NCBI RefSeq assembly: GCF_016860525.1
Contig: NZ_BNEA01000015.1
Location: 1,736,001 to 1,800,000 of the forward strand
DNA: 64,000 nucleotides
Reading direction: 5' to 3'
Origin: Streptomyces rubradiris
GTDB lineage: Bacteria > Actinomycetota > Actinomycetes > Streptomycetales > Streptomycetaceae
Of this stretch, positions 39,896-52,325 are shown in pieces (position 1 is the first letter of the stretch; each line of letters begins with the position of its first letter). Both the position numbers and the translations under genes were made by a program. The notes beneath the pieces were generated by a model, which worked only from the letters and a program-made list of their open reading frames with translations, had not been told where the DNA came from and made no database searches.

Positions 39896-39926
39896 ACTCT
39901 AGCCCGCGGGCGGGGCCGTGCGTCAA
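39896..39926 (-). promoter_or_regulatory. Consensus promoter for the leader peptide and rsgA
   Basis: On the minus strand TTGACG (39921-39926) and TAGAGT (39896-39901) are separated by 19 bp. This is close to the vegetative HrdB consensus. The leader ATG follows about 60 bp downstream of the -10. Confidence 0.7.
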
Positions 39927-39945
39927 AGGGTTTTTTTCCGGCCCC

Positions 39946-41298
39946 TCAACTCGCCGTGGAGGTCGCCGCTTCGGGCTCCCGCCCGGCGTCCGGCCCGTCC
40001 GCGGGCAGGCTGTCCATGAAGGAGCTGACGGAGAAGACGGCGCGGCCGGGGCCGGGCGGGCCGTAGCCGGGCGGGGAGGACAGGCCGAAGTCGTCCATGG
40101 TCTGCCGGTAGGCCTCCAGCAGGCGGATGTGGTACTCCAGCGGCGCGCCCTGCGGGTTGGCCTTGCCGAGCGGGGTGGTGGGCTCCGGGCACCAGGTGGT
40201 GAAGCGGGGTGTGATGCCGTGGGACATGAAGAAGCGCAGGCCCTCGGTGGTGGAGGCGATGGCCTCGTCCACGGTGGTGAAGCCGAAGGGCTCGGCCATC
40301 TCCACGCCGGCCACGAAGTTCGGGATGACGTTGCGCGCGCCGAACACCTCGGCGGAGTCCAGGATGCGGCGGTGCCACTCGTCCCGGCCGACGTAGCGCT
40401 CCTTGCCGGGGCAGTACAGCTCGAACAGCCGGCGGTCCCACACCTCGAAGTTGGGGTGGTAGATCTGCACGCCGTAGTCCTTGAACCGCTGTACGTCCGC
40501 CTTGGGCAGCGCCTGGGCGACGACCTTGCCGATCCAGCGGCCCGGGAAGCGCTCCTCGATGGCCTTGGCGTAGTGGCCGTAGAAGTCGGCCTCGTCCCGG
40601 CCCGCCACCTTGGAGGTGATGGCGCCGCCGGTGAGGGTGTAGGCGGTGGACGCCTTCTGGGTGTCGTACCGGTCGATGATCTCCAGGGCCTCCAGGACCT
40701 CCTCGACGTCCTTGACCCCGGTGTACGGCCGCCCGGCCGCCTTGTGCTGGCGCCAGTTGTGGTTGATGTCGCAGTACTGGCACTCCTCCTTGGCGCCGAA
40801 GTACTGGCAGACCCGGAAGACGGTCAGGTAGATCAGGTAGCCCCACTGGATGGTCGGTGCGACCTCCATCACGGACTTCCCGTTGGAGAGGGTGTGCCGG
40901 TAGTACTCGGGCATCGGTGGCACGCCGACGTCGGCGATGCGCGTGCCGTCGAGGTAGAGCCCGAGCAGCCCCTCCTCGTCGGCGGCGACCCGGTACGGCG
41001 AGGCGGGGTTCACCCGTACGGAGACGACCGTGCGCCGCAGGTCGTACGGGCCGCCGGTGAGGATGATCTCCTCCGGGGGCCGGCGCAGCGCGGCCTCGCC
41101 CAGCTCGGGCAGGGTGCCGTGGTCGAAGGAGAAGATGAAGTAGGACTTCGGCTTGACGTCCCCGTCCTCATTGTCGCTCAGGGCGGACTTGTCGAAGGCG
41201 ACACCGCCCCGCAGCAGATCCTCTTTGAAGACGGCCTCCCGTGGGACGTGCGGGAACCGCTCCATCAGATCCTCGACCAGCGCGGTACGACTGCCCAT
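39946..41298 (-). CDS. Radical SAM protein of unknown product
   Basis: A 450-residue radical S-adenosylmethionine enzyme. The cluster motif is atypical: FRVCQYFGAKEECQYCDIN, that is C-x8-C-x2-C instead of C-x3-C-x2-C. A glycine-rich LTGGAITS follows the SAM-binding region, then YHPNFEVWDRRLF and VIPNFVAGVEM. Its N-terminal 150 residues are a separate beta-rich domain (YFIFSFDHGTLPELGEAAL). ATG 41298 has GGGAGGAG. It may be co-transcribed with the flavin-binding protein 58 bp upstream. No precursor-peptide gene is obvious in its own transcript. Its chemistry is unknown. Confidence 0.82.
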   Translation of the reverse strand: MGSRTALVEDLMERFPHVPREAVFKEDLLRGGVAFDKSALSDNEDGDVKPKSYFIFSFDHGTLPELGEAALRRPPEEIILTGGPYDLRRTVVSVRVNPASPYRVAADEEGLLGLYLDGTRIADVGVPPMPEYYRHTLSNGKSVMEVAPTIQWGYLIYLTVFRVCQYFGAKEECQYCDINHNWRQHKAAGRPYTGVKDVEEVLEALEIIDRYDTQKASTAYTLTGGAITSKVAGRDEADFYGHYAKAIEERFPGRWIGKVVAQALPKADVQRFKDYGVQIYHPNFEVWDRRLFELYCPGKERYVGRDEWHRRILDSAEVFGARNVIPNFVAGVEMAEPFGFTTVDEAIASTTEGLRFFMSHGITPRFTTWCPEPTTPLGKANPQGAPLEYHIRLLEAYRQTMDDFGLSSPPGYGPPGPGRAVFSVSSFMDSLPADGPDAGREPEAATSTAS

Positions 41299-41356
41299 TC
41301 GTCTGTCTCCTCCCGGTTCAGGCGTACGCACCACACCGTATGCCCCCGCCCGCGCC

Positions 41357-42031
41357 TCAGCCGTGCCGGGTCCCCGCCCGGCGCGCGATGTGGTCGGGGA
41401 CGGCGGTGCCGGGGGGCAGCGCGGGGTCGGGTACGGGGGCGCCCCAGATCCCGGTCAGCGGCAGGACACCGGCCCACAGGCCGAGCGCGGCGTCGGGGCC
41501 GTCGCCGTCGTCGGGGGCGCCGGTGCGGATCTTGACGGACGCCTCTTCCAGGGAGAGGGCGAGCACGGTGGTGGCGGCGAGTTCCCTGCGGTTGGGGCGG
41601 CGGGCGTAGGACCACTGTCCGGGGGTGGCGTGCTCGGTGAGCCGGCGCAGCCCCTCCAGTTTCTCCTCGGGGTCGGTGACCCTGCGCGCGTCGCCGTGGA
41701 TCATGGCGCTGCGGTAGTTCACCCCGTGCTCGAACACGGACCGGGCGAGGACCAGCCCGTCGACGTGGGTGACGGTCACACAGACCGGGAGGCCGCCGGC
41801 CGTGCTGCGGCTCGCCACGGACCCGTGCACATAGAGCTGCCGCTCGTCCCGGCCGTACACGGTCGGCACGACGAGCGGCCGGCCGTCGATCACCACGCCC
41901 AGGTGGCAGACGAAACCGGCGTCCAGGATCGCGTTCAGGTCGGCCCGCTCCAGGCTGCCCTGCTCGCGCAGGCGGCGGTGCCGGGTGCGGTCGGTCACGG
42001 GGAGCCGGGAGGGGAGGTCATCAGTGGCCAT
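41357..42031 (-). CDS. Pyridoxamine 5-phosphate oxidase-family flavin-binding protein
   Basis: A 224-residue split-barrel protein. It shows the family pattern LNAILDAGFVCHLGVVIDG, then VVPTVYGRDERQLYVHGSVA and VCVTVTHVDGLVLARS, with the cofactor-binding HGDARRV. The family binds FMN, F420 or heme. TAGCTT lies exactly 6 nt before the ATG (42038-42043), with no ribosome site, so the transcript is probably leaderless. The radical SAM gene follows at 58 bp. Confidence 0.87.
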   Translation of the reverse strand: MATDDLPSRLPVTDRTRHRRLREQGSLERADLNAILDAGFVCHLGVVIDGRPLVVPTVYGRDERQLYVHGSVASRSTAGGLPVCVTVTHVDGLVLARSVFEHGVNYRSAMIHGDARRVTDPEEKLEGLRRLTEHATPGQWSYARRPNRRELAATTVLALSLEEASVKIRTGAPDDGDGPDAALGLWAGVLPLTGIWGAPVPDPALPPGTAVPDHIARRAGTRHG

Positions 42032-42131
42032 GTCGGGAAGCTATCGAAACAGCCTGGGTGCGGCCAGATTTTTTTCGGATTCCATCGCGAACGGCTGGGC
42101 AGACGACTAAATCCGTTGCCCGTGCCGACAC

Positions 42132-43139
42132 TCACGCCGTGCGGTCCAGTACCGTCTCGTCGATCGCGTGCCGCAGCGCCTCGCCGGACGTCAGGCGCTC
42201 GGCCTCCTCCACCATCGCCCGGCCGAGGCGGGCCACCTCGTTGCCCAGCGAGCCCGCCAGGTGCGGGGTGACGAAGGCGTTCGGCAGGTCGAACAGCGGG
42301 GAGCCGGCGGGCAGCGGCTCCGGGTCGGTCACGTCCAGGACGGCGCTCAGGCGTGCGGAGCGCAGGTGCGCGATCAGCGCCTCGTGGTCGACCAGGGCGC
42401 CGCGCGCGGTGTTGATCAGCACGGCTCCGTCGCGCATCAGGCCCAGCCGGCGGGCGTCGATCAGATGGCGGGTCTCGGCGGTCTGCGGGGCGTGCAGGCT
42501 GACGATGTCGCAGGCGCGCAGCAGGTCGTCCAGCGGCAGCAGCCGCACGCCGAGCCGGGCGGCCTCGACGGCGTCCACGTACGGGTCGGCGAGCGTGACG
42601 TCGAGGTCGTGCGGGCGGAGCAGCTCGATCAGGCGGCGGCCGACCCGGGAGGCGCCGACGATGCCGACGCGGCGGCCGTGGTTGCCGACGCCGGGGAGGA
42701 CGCCGTCGTAGGGGAAGGCGCGCCGGGCGCGCGTCTCGTCGCGCAGCGCGAAGACGTCCTTGCCGGCGAGCAGGATCATGGCCAGGGTGTACTCGGCGAC
42801 GGGCAGGGCGTTGGCCTCGGCGGCCGAGGAGACGGCGATGCCCCGCCGCCACACCTCGGGGGTGGTGAACCCCTTGACCGAGCCGGCCGCGTGCAGCACG
42901 GCCCGCAGGCGCGGGGCAGCGTCGAGGGCGGCCCGGTCCAGGCGGGGGCAGCCCCAGCCGGTGACGAGGATCTCGGTCCGGGCGAGCGCTTCCCGCACCC
43001 GGGGTCCGGTGAAGTCCTCGGCCACCAGGGCGGGATCGATGTCCACGCACGCCTGCAGCCGCTCCAGCAGCTCGGGCGGGAACACCGCCGGCACGTTCCG
43101 GGCTGTCATGGCGAACAGGGCGCGGGGCCGCTCGGTCAA
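42132..43139 (-). CDS. D-isomer-specific 2-hydroxyacid dehydrogenase
   Basis: A 335-residue NAD(P)-dependent reductase of 2-keto acids. The Rossmann motif is VGIVGASRVGRRLIE (serine in the second glycine position). The catalytic Arg is in NTARGALVD, Glu in VTDPEPLP, and His in TPHLAGS. The start is a TTG with GGGAGG 8 nt upstream; an ATG ten codons later is an alternative. It is divergent from aldO, with which it could form an oxidation-reduction pair for sugar alcohol or acid metabolism, but that is inference. Confidence 0.87.
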   Translation of the reverse strand: MTERPRALFAMTARNVPAVFPPELLERLQACVDIDPALVAEDFTGPRVREALARTEILVTGWGCPRLDRAALDAAPRLRAVLHAAGSVKGFTTPEVWRRGIAVSSAAEANALPVAEYTLAMILLAGKDVFALRDETRARRAFPYDGVLPGVGNHGRRVGIVGASRVGRRLIELLRPHDLDVTLADPYVDAVEAARLGVRLLPLDDLLRACDIVSLHAPQTAETRHLIDARRLGLMRDGAVLINTARGALVDHEALIAHLRSARLSAVLDVTDPEPLPAGSPLFDLPNAFVTPHLAGSLGNEVARLGRAMVEEAERLTSGEALRHAIDETVLDRTA

Positions 43140-43193
43140 GGAAGGGGCCTCCCGGCTCGGTGACGCACGGACAGCAACCGTTCTCTACGGTAG

Positions 43194-44495
<1,302 letters not shown>

Positions 44496-44502
44496 CAGGG
44501 CA

Positions 44503-44640
44503 GGCTGGCCGGCCCGCCGCCGCAGTCGGCCGGTCGGTCGACCGGTCGGCTGGCCGGCCCGCCACGACAGTCGGTCGGTCGGTCGGTCGACCGGTCGGCT
44601 GGCCGACCCGCCACGGCACTCGGCCGACCGACCGGGCGCG
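44503..44640. repeat. Three imperfect 45-49-bp tandem repeats after aldO
   Basis: Units begin GGCTGGCC at 44503, 44548 and 44597. Each holds CCCGCC, a CGGTCGGTC run and a GGTCGACC palindrome before the next unit; the third is cut short and inverted in part (CCGACCGACC). The block fills the gap between aldO and the ROK gene. Confidence 0.75.
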
Positions 44641-44816
44641 AGGAACAGACCGGCCCGCCGCGGTGACCTGCCCCGGCGGGCCGCCCCGCTTTCTCGCCTC
44701 ACTTTCTCCACCCCCTTTCCTAACCCCTTGTCGAACCGACATCCACCCCATAGCCTGACGCCGCGCCGGAGCCATGCCGTCTGGGCCGGGCCGGACGGGA
44801 AGAAAGGGGCAGCCGC

Positions 44817-46058
44817 GTGAAGCGCACATCGCGCGACATCCGCACCGCGAACCGCTACGAGGTGCTGCGCCAGATCATCGCCGAGTCCCCCACCTCCCGG
44901 CAGGAGCTGGCCGCGGCCACCGGGCTGAGCCTGGCCACGGTGGCCACGCTCGTCGGCGAGCTGCTGGACCTGCGCATGATCACCGAGGTGGGGTTCGAGG
45001 ACTCGGCCGGTGGCCGTCCCCGGGGGCTGGTCGCCGTGAACGCCTCGGGCGGCGCGCTGATCGGTGTGGACATCGCGGAGACGTACGTCCACGTGGAGCT
45101 GTTCGACCTGGCGCTGAACGTGCTGGCCCGGGCCGACGAGGAGATGCGGCCCGGGGAGAGCCGGCCCGAGCAGGTGGTGGGGCACGTCGCCGCCGCCGTC
45201 GGCTCGGTGGTCGCCCAGGCGGGCGTCGAGGCGGCCCGGGTGCTCGGCGTCGGGGTGAGCGTGCCGGGCCAGGTGGACCGGGACTCGGGGGTCGCCGAGT
45301 ACGCGCCCAACTGGGACTGGCACGACGTGCCGTTGCTCGATCTGCTCGCCGAGCACATCGCCTACCCGCTCCACTTGGACAATCCGCTGCGAGCCTGCGC
45401 GGTGGCCGAGCTGTGGTTCGGGGCGGCGCGGGGCCGCGGGGACGCCGTGGTGGTCAATCTCGGGACCGGGGTCGGCGCCGGGCTCGCGCTCGGCGGCGGG
45501 CTGCACCGGGGGGTGAGCAACAGCGCCGGCGAGTGGGGGCACACCACGCTCGTCCTGGACGGCCGGCCGTGCCACTGCGGCAACCACGGCTGTGTGGAGA
45601 CGTACGTCGGGGCGCCCGGCATCATGCGGAACCTGAGCGAACTCGACCCGGGCTCCGGGCTGTTGCACCCGAAGGACCAGACGGCCACCATCGACGCGCT
45701 GGCCCGCGCGGTCGCCGGGCGGGACCCGGTGGCGCTCAAGGTGGTCCAGGACACCGCCCGTTACCTCGGCGCGGGCATCGCCGACCTGATCAATCTGCTC
45801 AACCCCGAAGTGGTCGTGCTCAGCAGCTGGGTGGCCGCCCGGCTGGGCGAGCCGCTGCTCGACGAGGTCCGCCGGGCGGTCGCCCGGCACGCGCTTCGCC
45901 GGCCGCTGGCCGCCACCGAGATCGTCCTCTCCCCGATCCCCACCGACCCGGTGTCCCTCGGCGCTGCCACGTTCGCCCTGGAGGGGGCGCTGCGGTCGGT
46001 CGGGCAGCGGACGGTGCGGAACCCGCGGGCGGGCAGCCGCACGGCGCCGCCGGCATGA
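44817..46058 (+). CDS. ROK-family transcriptional regulator
   Basis: A 413-residue repressor of the NagC/XylR type. The N-terminal winged HTH is TSRQELAAATGLSLATVATL. The sugar-kinase-like ROK domain follows, with NLGTGVGAGLALGGGLHRG and the zinc motif CHCGNHGCVETY. GTG 44817 has AAAGGGG. It precedes a sugar ABC transporter and beta-galactosidase operon on the same strand and is its likely local regulator, with a sugar or sugar phosphate as ligand. Confidence 0.92.
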   Translation: MKRTSRDIRTANRYEVLRQIIAESPTSRQELAAATGLSLATVATLVGELLDLRMITEVGFEDSAGGRPRGLVAVNASGGALIGVDIAETYVHVELFDLALNVLARADEEMRPGESRPEQVVGHVAAAVGSVVAQAGVEAARVLGVGVSVPGQVDRDSGVAEYAPNWDWHDVPLLDLLAEHIAYPLHLDNPLRACAVAELWFGAARGRGDAVVVNLGTGVGAGLALGGGLHRGVSNSAGEWGHTTLVLDGRPCHCGNHGCVETYVGAPGIMRNLSELDPGSGLLHPKDQTATIDALARAVAGRDPVALKVVQDTARYLGAGIADLINLLNPEVVVLSSWVAARLGEPLLDEVRRAVARHALRRPLAATEIVLSPIPTDPVSLGAATFALEGALRSVGQRTVRNPRAGSRTAPPA

Positions 46059-46143
46059 CACGGCCCGTGGCGCCGGGCCGCTCCCCCGGTCCGGCGGCTT
46101 CCGTGCCGTAGCCGGGCGCCGTCGGTCGCGCCGCACTCCATCT

Positions 46144-46160
46144 CCCTTGTGCGACAAGGG
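46144..46160. promoter_or_regulatory. 17-bp palindrome upstream of the sugar ABC operon
   Basis: CCCTTGT and ACAAGGG are perfect 7-bp arms around GCG. It lies 86 bp after the ROK stop and about 55 bp before the -35 of the transport operon. It could be a weak terminator or an operator for the ROK protein or a LacI-type regulator. Confidence 0.5.
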
Positions 46161-46213
46161 TGTTCGCGATCCCGAACGACGGGCAACAACTCGCGCGCAC
46201 TTCGTCCAACCCC

Positions 46214-46242
46214 TTGCCGAAGCCTTAGGCGAAGGTTAGCGT
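46214..46242 (+). promoter_or_regulatory. Promoter of the sugar ABC/beta-galactosidase operon
   Basis: TTGCCG (46214-46219) and TAGCGT (46237-46242) are separated by 17 bp, a good vegetative promoter. The start codon of the binding-protein gene is about 70 nt past the expected transcript start. Confidence 0.65.
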
Positions 46243-46320
46243 CCCGCACCACACCCCCTTCGGCCCTCGGGCACCGGGCGTGCGAGCCGTAGCCGCACTC
46301 GACCAGACAAGGACGTCAGC

Positions 46321-47583
46321 ATGTCGGCACACAGCAGCACCTGGGACCGTCGATCGATACTCCGGGCCACCGCGGGCCTGGCCGCCGCCGGTGCGCTCGG
46401 CGCGTGCGGCGGCAACAACGGACGTGGCGGCGGCTCGGGTTCGGGCAAGCAGCTGGTCCAGTACTTCCACGCCTACGGCGAACCGGGCACCGAGCAGGCG
46501 ATCAAGCGCTACGCGAAGGCGTACTCCGAGGCGGACGTGACCACGCGGTGGATCACCGGCTCCAACTTCGAGAGCAAGCTCTTCGCGTCCCTGCTCACCG
46601 ACCAGGCGCCGGACCTGTTCGAGTTCCATCCGCAGATCCAGCTCGTCAGAAGCGGCCAGGTGGCGGACCTGACCGACCTCGTGGCACCGGTCAAGGACGA
46701 CTTCAACCGGGCCGACATCCGGTCGCACACGGTGGACGGCAGGATCTACGGCGTGCGGATGATCGACGACCCGCAGTTCTTCTTCTACCGCAAGTCGATG
46801 CTCCAAAAGGCGGGCGTCGAGCCGCCGCGGACGCTGGAGGAACTGGTGGAGGCCGCCGCCAGGCTCACCACGAGCGAGGTCAAGGGCCTGTTCCTGGGCA
46901 ACGACCTGCACGCGGTGATCAACCCGCTGATCTGGTCGGCCGGCGCGGACACCCTGGACGAGAAGAACGAGATCGCCTACCACACGGACGCCGTGGTCGC
47001 GGGCCTGAGGACGATGCGGGAGCTGTTCACCAGCGGCCATCTGCTGCTGGACGCCCCGGCCGACTTCTGGGACCCGTCGGCGCTGAACCAGGGCCTGTGC
47101 GCCATCCAGTTCTGCGGGATGTGGGCCATGCCGCAGTTCCAGCAGTCCCTCGGTGACGACCTCGGCATCATGCCGTTCCCGAAGGTCGGCGACGCGGGCC
47201 GGCCGTCCGTCTACAACGGCGGCTGGTCGATGTTCGTCAACGCCAAGGGCCGGAACGTCGACGCGGCCAAGAGTTACGTCAAGTGGCTGTGGCTCGACCA
47301 GAAGGAGTACCAGGAGGACTGGGCGACGTCGTACGGCTTCCACATCCCGCCGCGCACCTCCATCGCCCAGGCGACCGGCAAGCTGGAGTCGGGCCTGCCG
47401 GCGGAGGGCGTGCGGCTCTTCAACGAGTACGGGCACTTCGACAACATCGGCTGGACCCAGGCGATGATCACCGCGACGGAGGACCTGTTCGCCGACTGCG
47501 TCCGCAAGGGCGGTGACCCCGAGGCCGCGCTGGACCGGTGCGACAGGACGGTGAACGCCGAGCTGAAGAAGCTGTTCGGATAG
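46321..47583 (+). CDS. Sugar ABC transporter substrate-binding lipoprotein
   Basis: A 420-residue CUT1-type binding protein. Its N-terminus combines a twin-arginine motif (DRRSILRA) with a lipobox (GALGACGG), so it is exported folded and lipid-anchored. The mature part has the family-1 pattern (LFEFHPQIQLVRSGQVADLT, YGVRMIDDPQFFFYRKSML, VYNGGWSMFVNAKG). It feeds the two permeases that follow. The sugar is unknown; the operon's beta-galactosidase suggests a galactoside. No ATPase gene is present, as usual where a shared MsiK-type ATPase serves. Confidence 0.92.
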   Translation: MSAHSSTWDRRSILRATAGLAAAGALGACGGNNGRGGGSGSGKQLVQYFHAYGEPGTEQAIKRYAKAYSEADVTTRWITGSNFESKLFASLLTDQAPDLFEFHPQIQLVRSGQVADLTDLVAPVKDDFNRADIRSHTVDGRIYGVRMIDDPQFFFYRKSMLQKAGVEPPRTLEELVEAAARLTTSEVKGLFLGNDLHAVINPLIWSAGADTLDEKNEIAYHTDAVVAGLRTMRELFTSGHLLLDAPADFWDPSALNQGLCAIQFCGMWAMPQFQQSLGDDLGIMPFPKVGDAGRPSVYNGGWSMFVNAKGRNVDAAKSYVKWLWLDQKEYQEDWATSYGFHIPPRTSIAQATGKLESGLPAEGVRLFNEYGHFDNIGWTQAMITATEDLFADCVRKGGDPEAALDRCDRTVNAELKKLFG

Positions 47584-47603
47584 GCCGCCGGACGGATCCC
47601 GAG

Positions 47604-48557
47604 ATGCCGACCACCACCACGCGCGCGGTTACGGCCCGCGCCACCGAGGCCCGGCCCCGGCGACGGCCGCGCGGCAGCCGCACCCTCACCTTCTGGCTCT
47701 TCACCGGCCCGTTCCTGATCGGGCTGGCCGTCTTCGTCTACATCCCGATCGGCTGGAGCCTCTACCTCAGCTTCTTCGAGGCCCGCTTCACGGTGACGCC
47801 CAGCGAGTTCGTGGGGCTGGGCAACTACCGGGAGATCCTGTCCGACAGCGGGTTCATGGGCTCGCTCGGCACCTTCACCGTGTTCGCCGCCTTCATCGTG
47901 CCCACCACCTGGGCGCTCTCCCTGGGCCTGGCGCTGCTGGTGAACCGGCTGCGGTTCATGCGGGCGTTCTACCGTTCGGTGTTCTTCCTGCCGACCGCGT
48001 GCAGCTACGTCGCCGCCTCGCTGATCTGGAAGATGTCCCTCTTCAACGGCGTGCGCTTCGGCCTGGCCAACACCGTCCTCGGCCTGTTCGGCGTGGACGA
48101 CACCGCCTGGCTCGCCAGCCCGGACCCGCCCTGGTACTGGCTGGTCGTCATCACCGCACGGCTGTGGCTCCAGTCCGGCTTCTACATGATCCTGTTCCTG
48201 GCCGCGCTCCAGAACATCCCGCGGGAGCTGTACGAGGCCGCCGCCATCGACGGGGCGAAGCCCGGCTGGCAGACCTTCCGGCACATCACGCTGCCGCAGC
48301 TGCGGGCCACCTCCACGGCCGTGATCCTGCTGCTGCTCGTGGCCGCCTACCAGGCCTTCGACGAGTTCTTCAACCTGCTCTCGAAGACCACTTGGGGCCG
48401 CCCGCCGCTGGTCGAGCTGTACTACACCGCGCTCGGCCAGGACCAGAACTACGGCAAGGGCAGCGCGGGAGCCGTGGTGCTGACCGTGCTGATCTGCGTC
48501 GTCACCCTGTTCCAGGGCCGGATCATGGGCTTCGGCAGCAGGGAGGAGTCCAAGTGA
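47604..48557 (+). CDS. Sugar ABC transporter permease (MalF-type)
   Basis: A 317-residue membrane protein with six helices (FWLFTGPFLIGLAVFVYIPI first). The EAA loop that docks the ATPase is ELYEAAAIDGAKPGWQTFRH then ITLPQL. It starts 20 bp after the binding-protein gene, and its stop overlaps the next start as GTGA. Confidence 0.93.
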   Translation: MPTTTTRAVTARATEARPRRRPRGSRTLTFWLFTGPFLIGLAVFVYIPIGWSLYLSFFEARFTVTPSEFVGLGNYREILSDSGFMGSLGTFTVFAAFIVPTTWALSLGLALLVNRLRFMRAFYRSVFFLPTACSYVAASLIWKMSLFNGVRFGLANTVLGLFGVDDTAWLASPDPPWYWLVVITARLWLQSGFYMILFLAALQNIPRELYEAAAIDGAKPGWQTFRHITLPQLRATSTAVILLLLVAAYQAFDEFFNLLSKTTWGRPPLVELYYTALGQDQNYGKGSAGAVVLTVLICVVTLFQGRIMGFGSREESK

Positions 48558-49420
48558 CCACCACCGCGCCCGAGTCCCGCGCACGCGCCCGGCGCGGCGG
48601 GCTGATGAGCTCGACCGGGCTGTACCTCGCGACCAGCGTCGCCGCGCTGCTCTTCCTCGTCCCGTTCTATCTGCTGGTCCGCAACGCGCTGTCCACCGAC
48701 CCGGAGATCACCGGCGAGGAGTGGAAGTTCTTCCCGAGCCACATCCAGTGGGGCAACATCACCGAGCCGTTCGACGACCCGACGGTGGACTTCGGCCGGT
48801 CGATGTGGAACTCGCTGGTCGTCGGCGTCCTGCACACGGCCGGCACCCTGGTCGTGTGCTCGCCGGCCGGCTACGCCCTCGCCCGCATCCCCTACCGGCA
48901 CGCCGACAAGGTCTTCTACGCCGTCCTGGTGACCCTGATGGTGCCGGCCGCGGTCACCTTCGTGCCGAGTTTCGTGCTGGTGTCGTCACTCGGCTGGGTG
49001 GACAGCTACCGGGGTCTGATCGTCCCGGGGCTGTTCAGCGGTTTCACCTGCTTCCTGTTCCGGCAGTACTTCCTCGGGTTCCCCAAGGAACTGGAGGAGG
49101 CGGCGCGCGTGGACGGGCTCGGCCACTGGGGCGCGTACTGGCGCGTCGTCGTGCCGAACTCGCTGAACTTCTTCGCGGCGATCGCCACGATCACCTTCAT
49201 CAGCGGCTGGAACGCCTTCCTGTGGCCGCTGGTCATCGGCCAGGACCCGAGCGCCTGGACCGTGCAGGTCGCGCTCTCGTCGTACATGACCAACCAGACC
49301 GTCAACTACCACCTGATCTTCATGGCGACCGCCATCTCGATCCTGCCCCTGCTGTTCGTGTTCCTCTTCCTCCAGCGCTGGCTGGTGCAGGGGATCGCGC
49401 AGACCGGCATCAAGGGCTGA
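48554..49420 (+). CDS. Sugar ABC transporter permease (MalG-type)
   Basis: A 288-residue second permease with six helices (LYLATSVAALLFLVPFYLLV first). The EAA loop reads ELEEAARVDGLGHWGAYWRV then VVPNSL. The GTG start overlaps the stop of the first permease. The beta-galactosidase gene follows 12 bp after its stop. Confidence 0.93.
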   Translation: MTTTAPESRARARRGGLMSSTGLYLATSVAALLFLVPFYLLVRNALSTDPEITGEEWKFFPSHIQWGNITEPFDDPTVDFGRSMWNSLVVGVLHTAGTLVVCSPAGYALARIPYRHADKVFYAVLVTLMVPAAVTFVPSFVLVSSLGWVDSYRGLIVPGLFSGFTCFLFRQYFLGFPKELEEAARVDGLGHWGAYWRVVVPNSLNFFAAIATITFISGWNAFLWPLVIGQDPSAWTVQVALSSYMTNQTVNYHLIFMATAISILPLLFVFLFLQRWLVQGIAQTGIKG

Positions 49421-52309
<2,889 letters not shown>

Positions 52310-52325
52310 AATCGGCAAGGTTGAC

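Noticed and set aside
39765..41298. Ribosomal peptide (RiPP) cluster: 23-residue peptide as precursor for the radical SAM enzyme
   Set aside because: The peptide has its own promoter after the radical SAM gene, directs toward rsgA, and has no Cys, Asp/Glu-rich or leader-core pattern. The link is not supported.
44503..44640. Origin or attachment site suggested by GGTCGACC repeats after aldO
   Set aside because: No integrase or replication genes and only three diverged units; a simple tandem repeat explains it.
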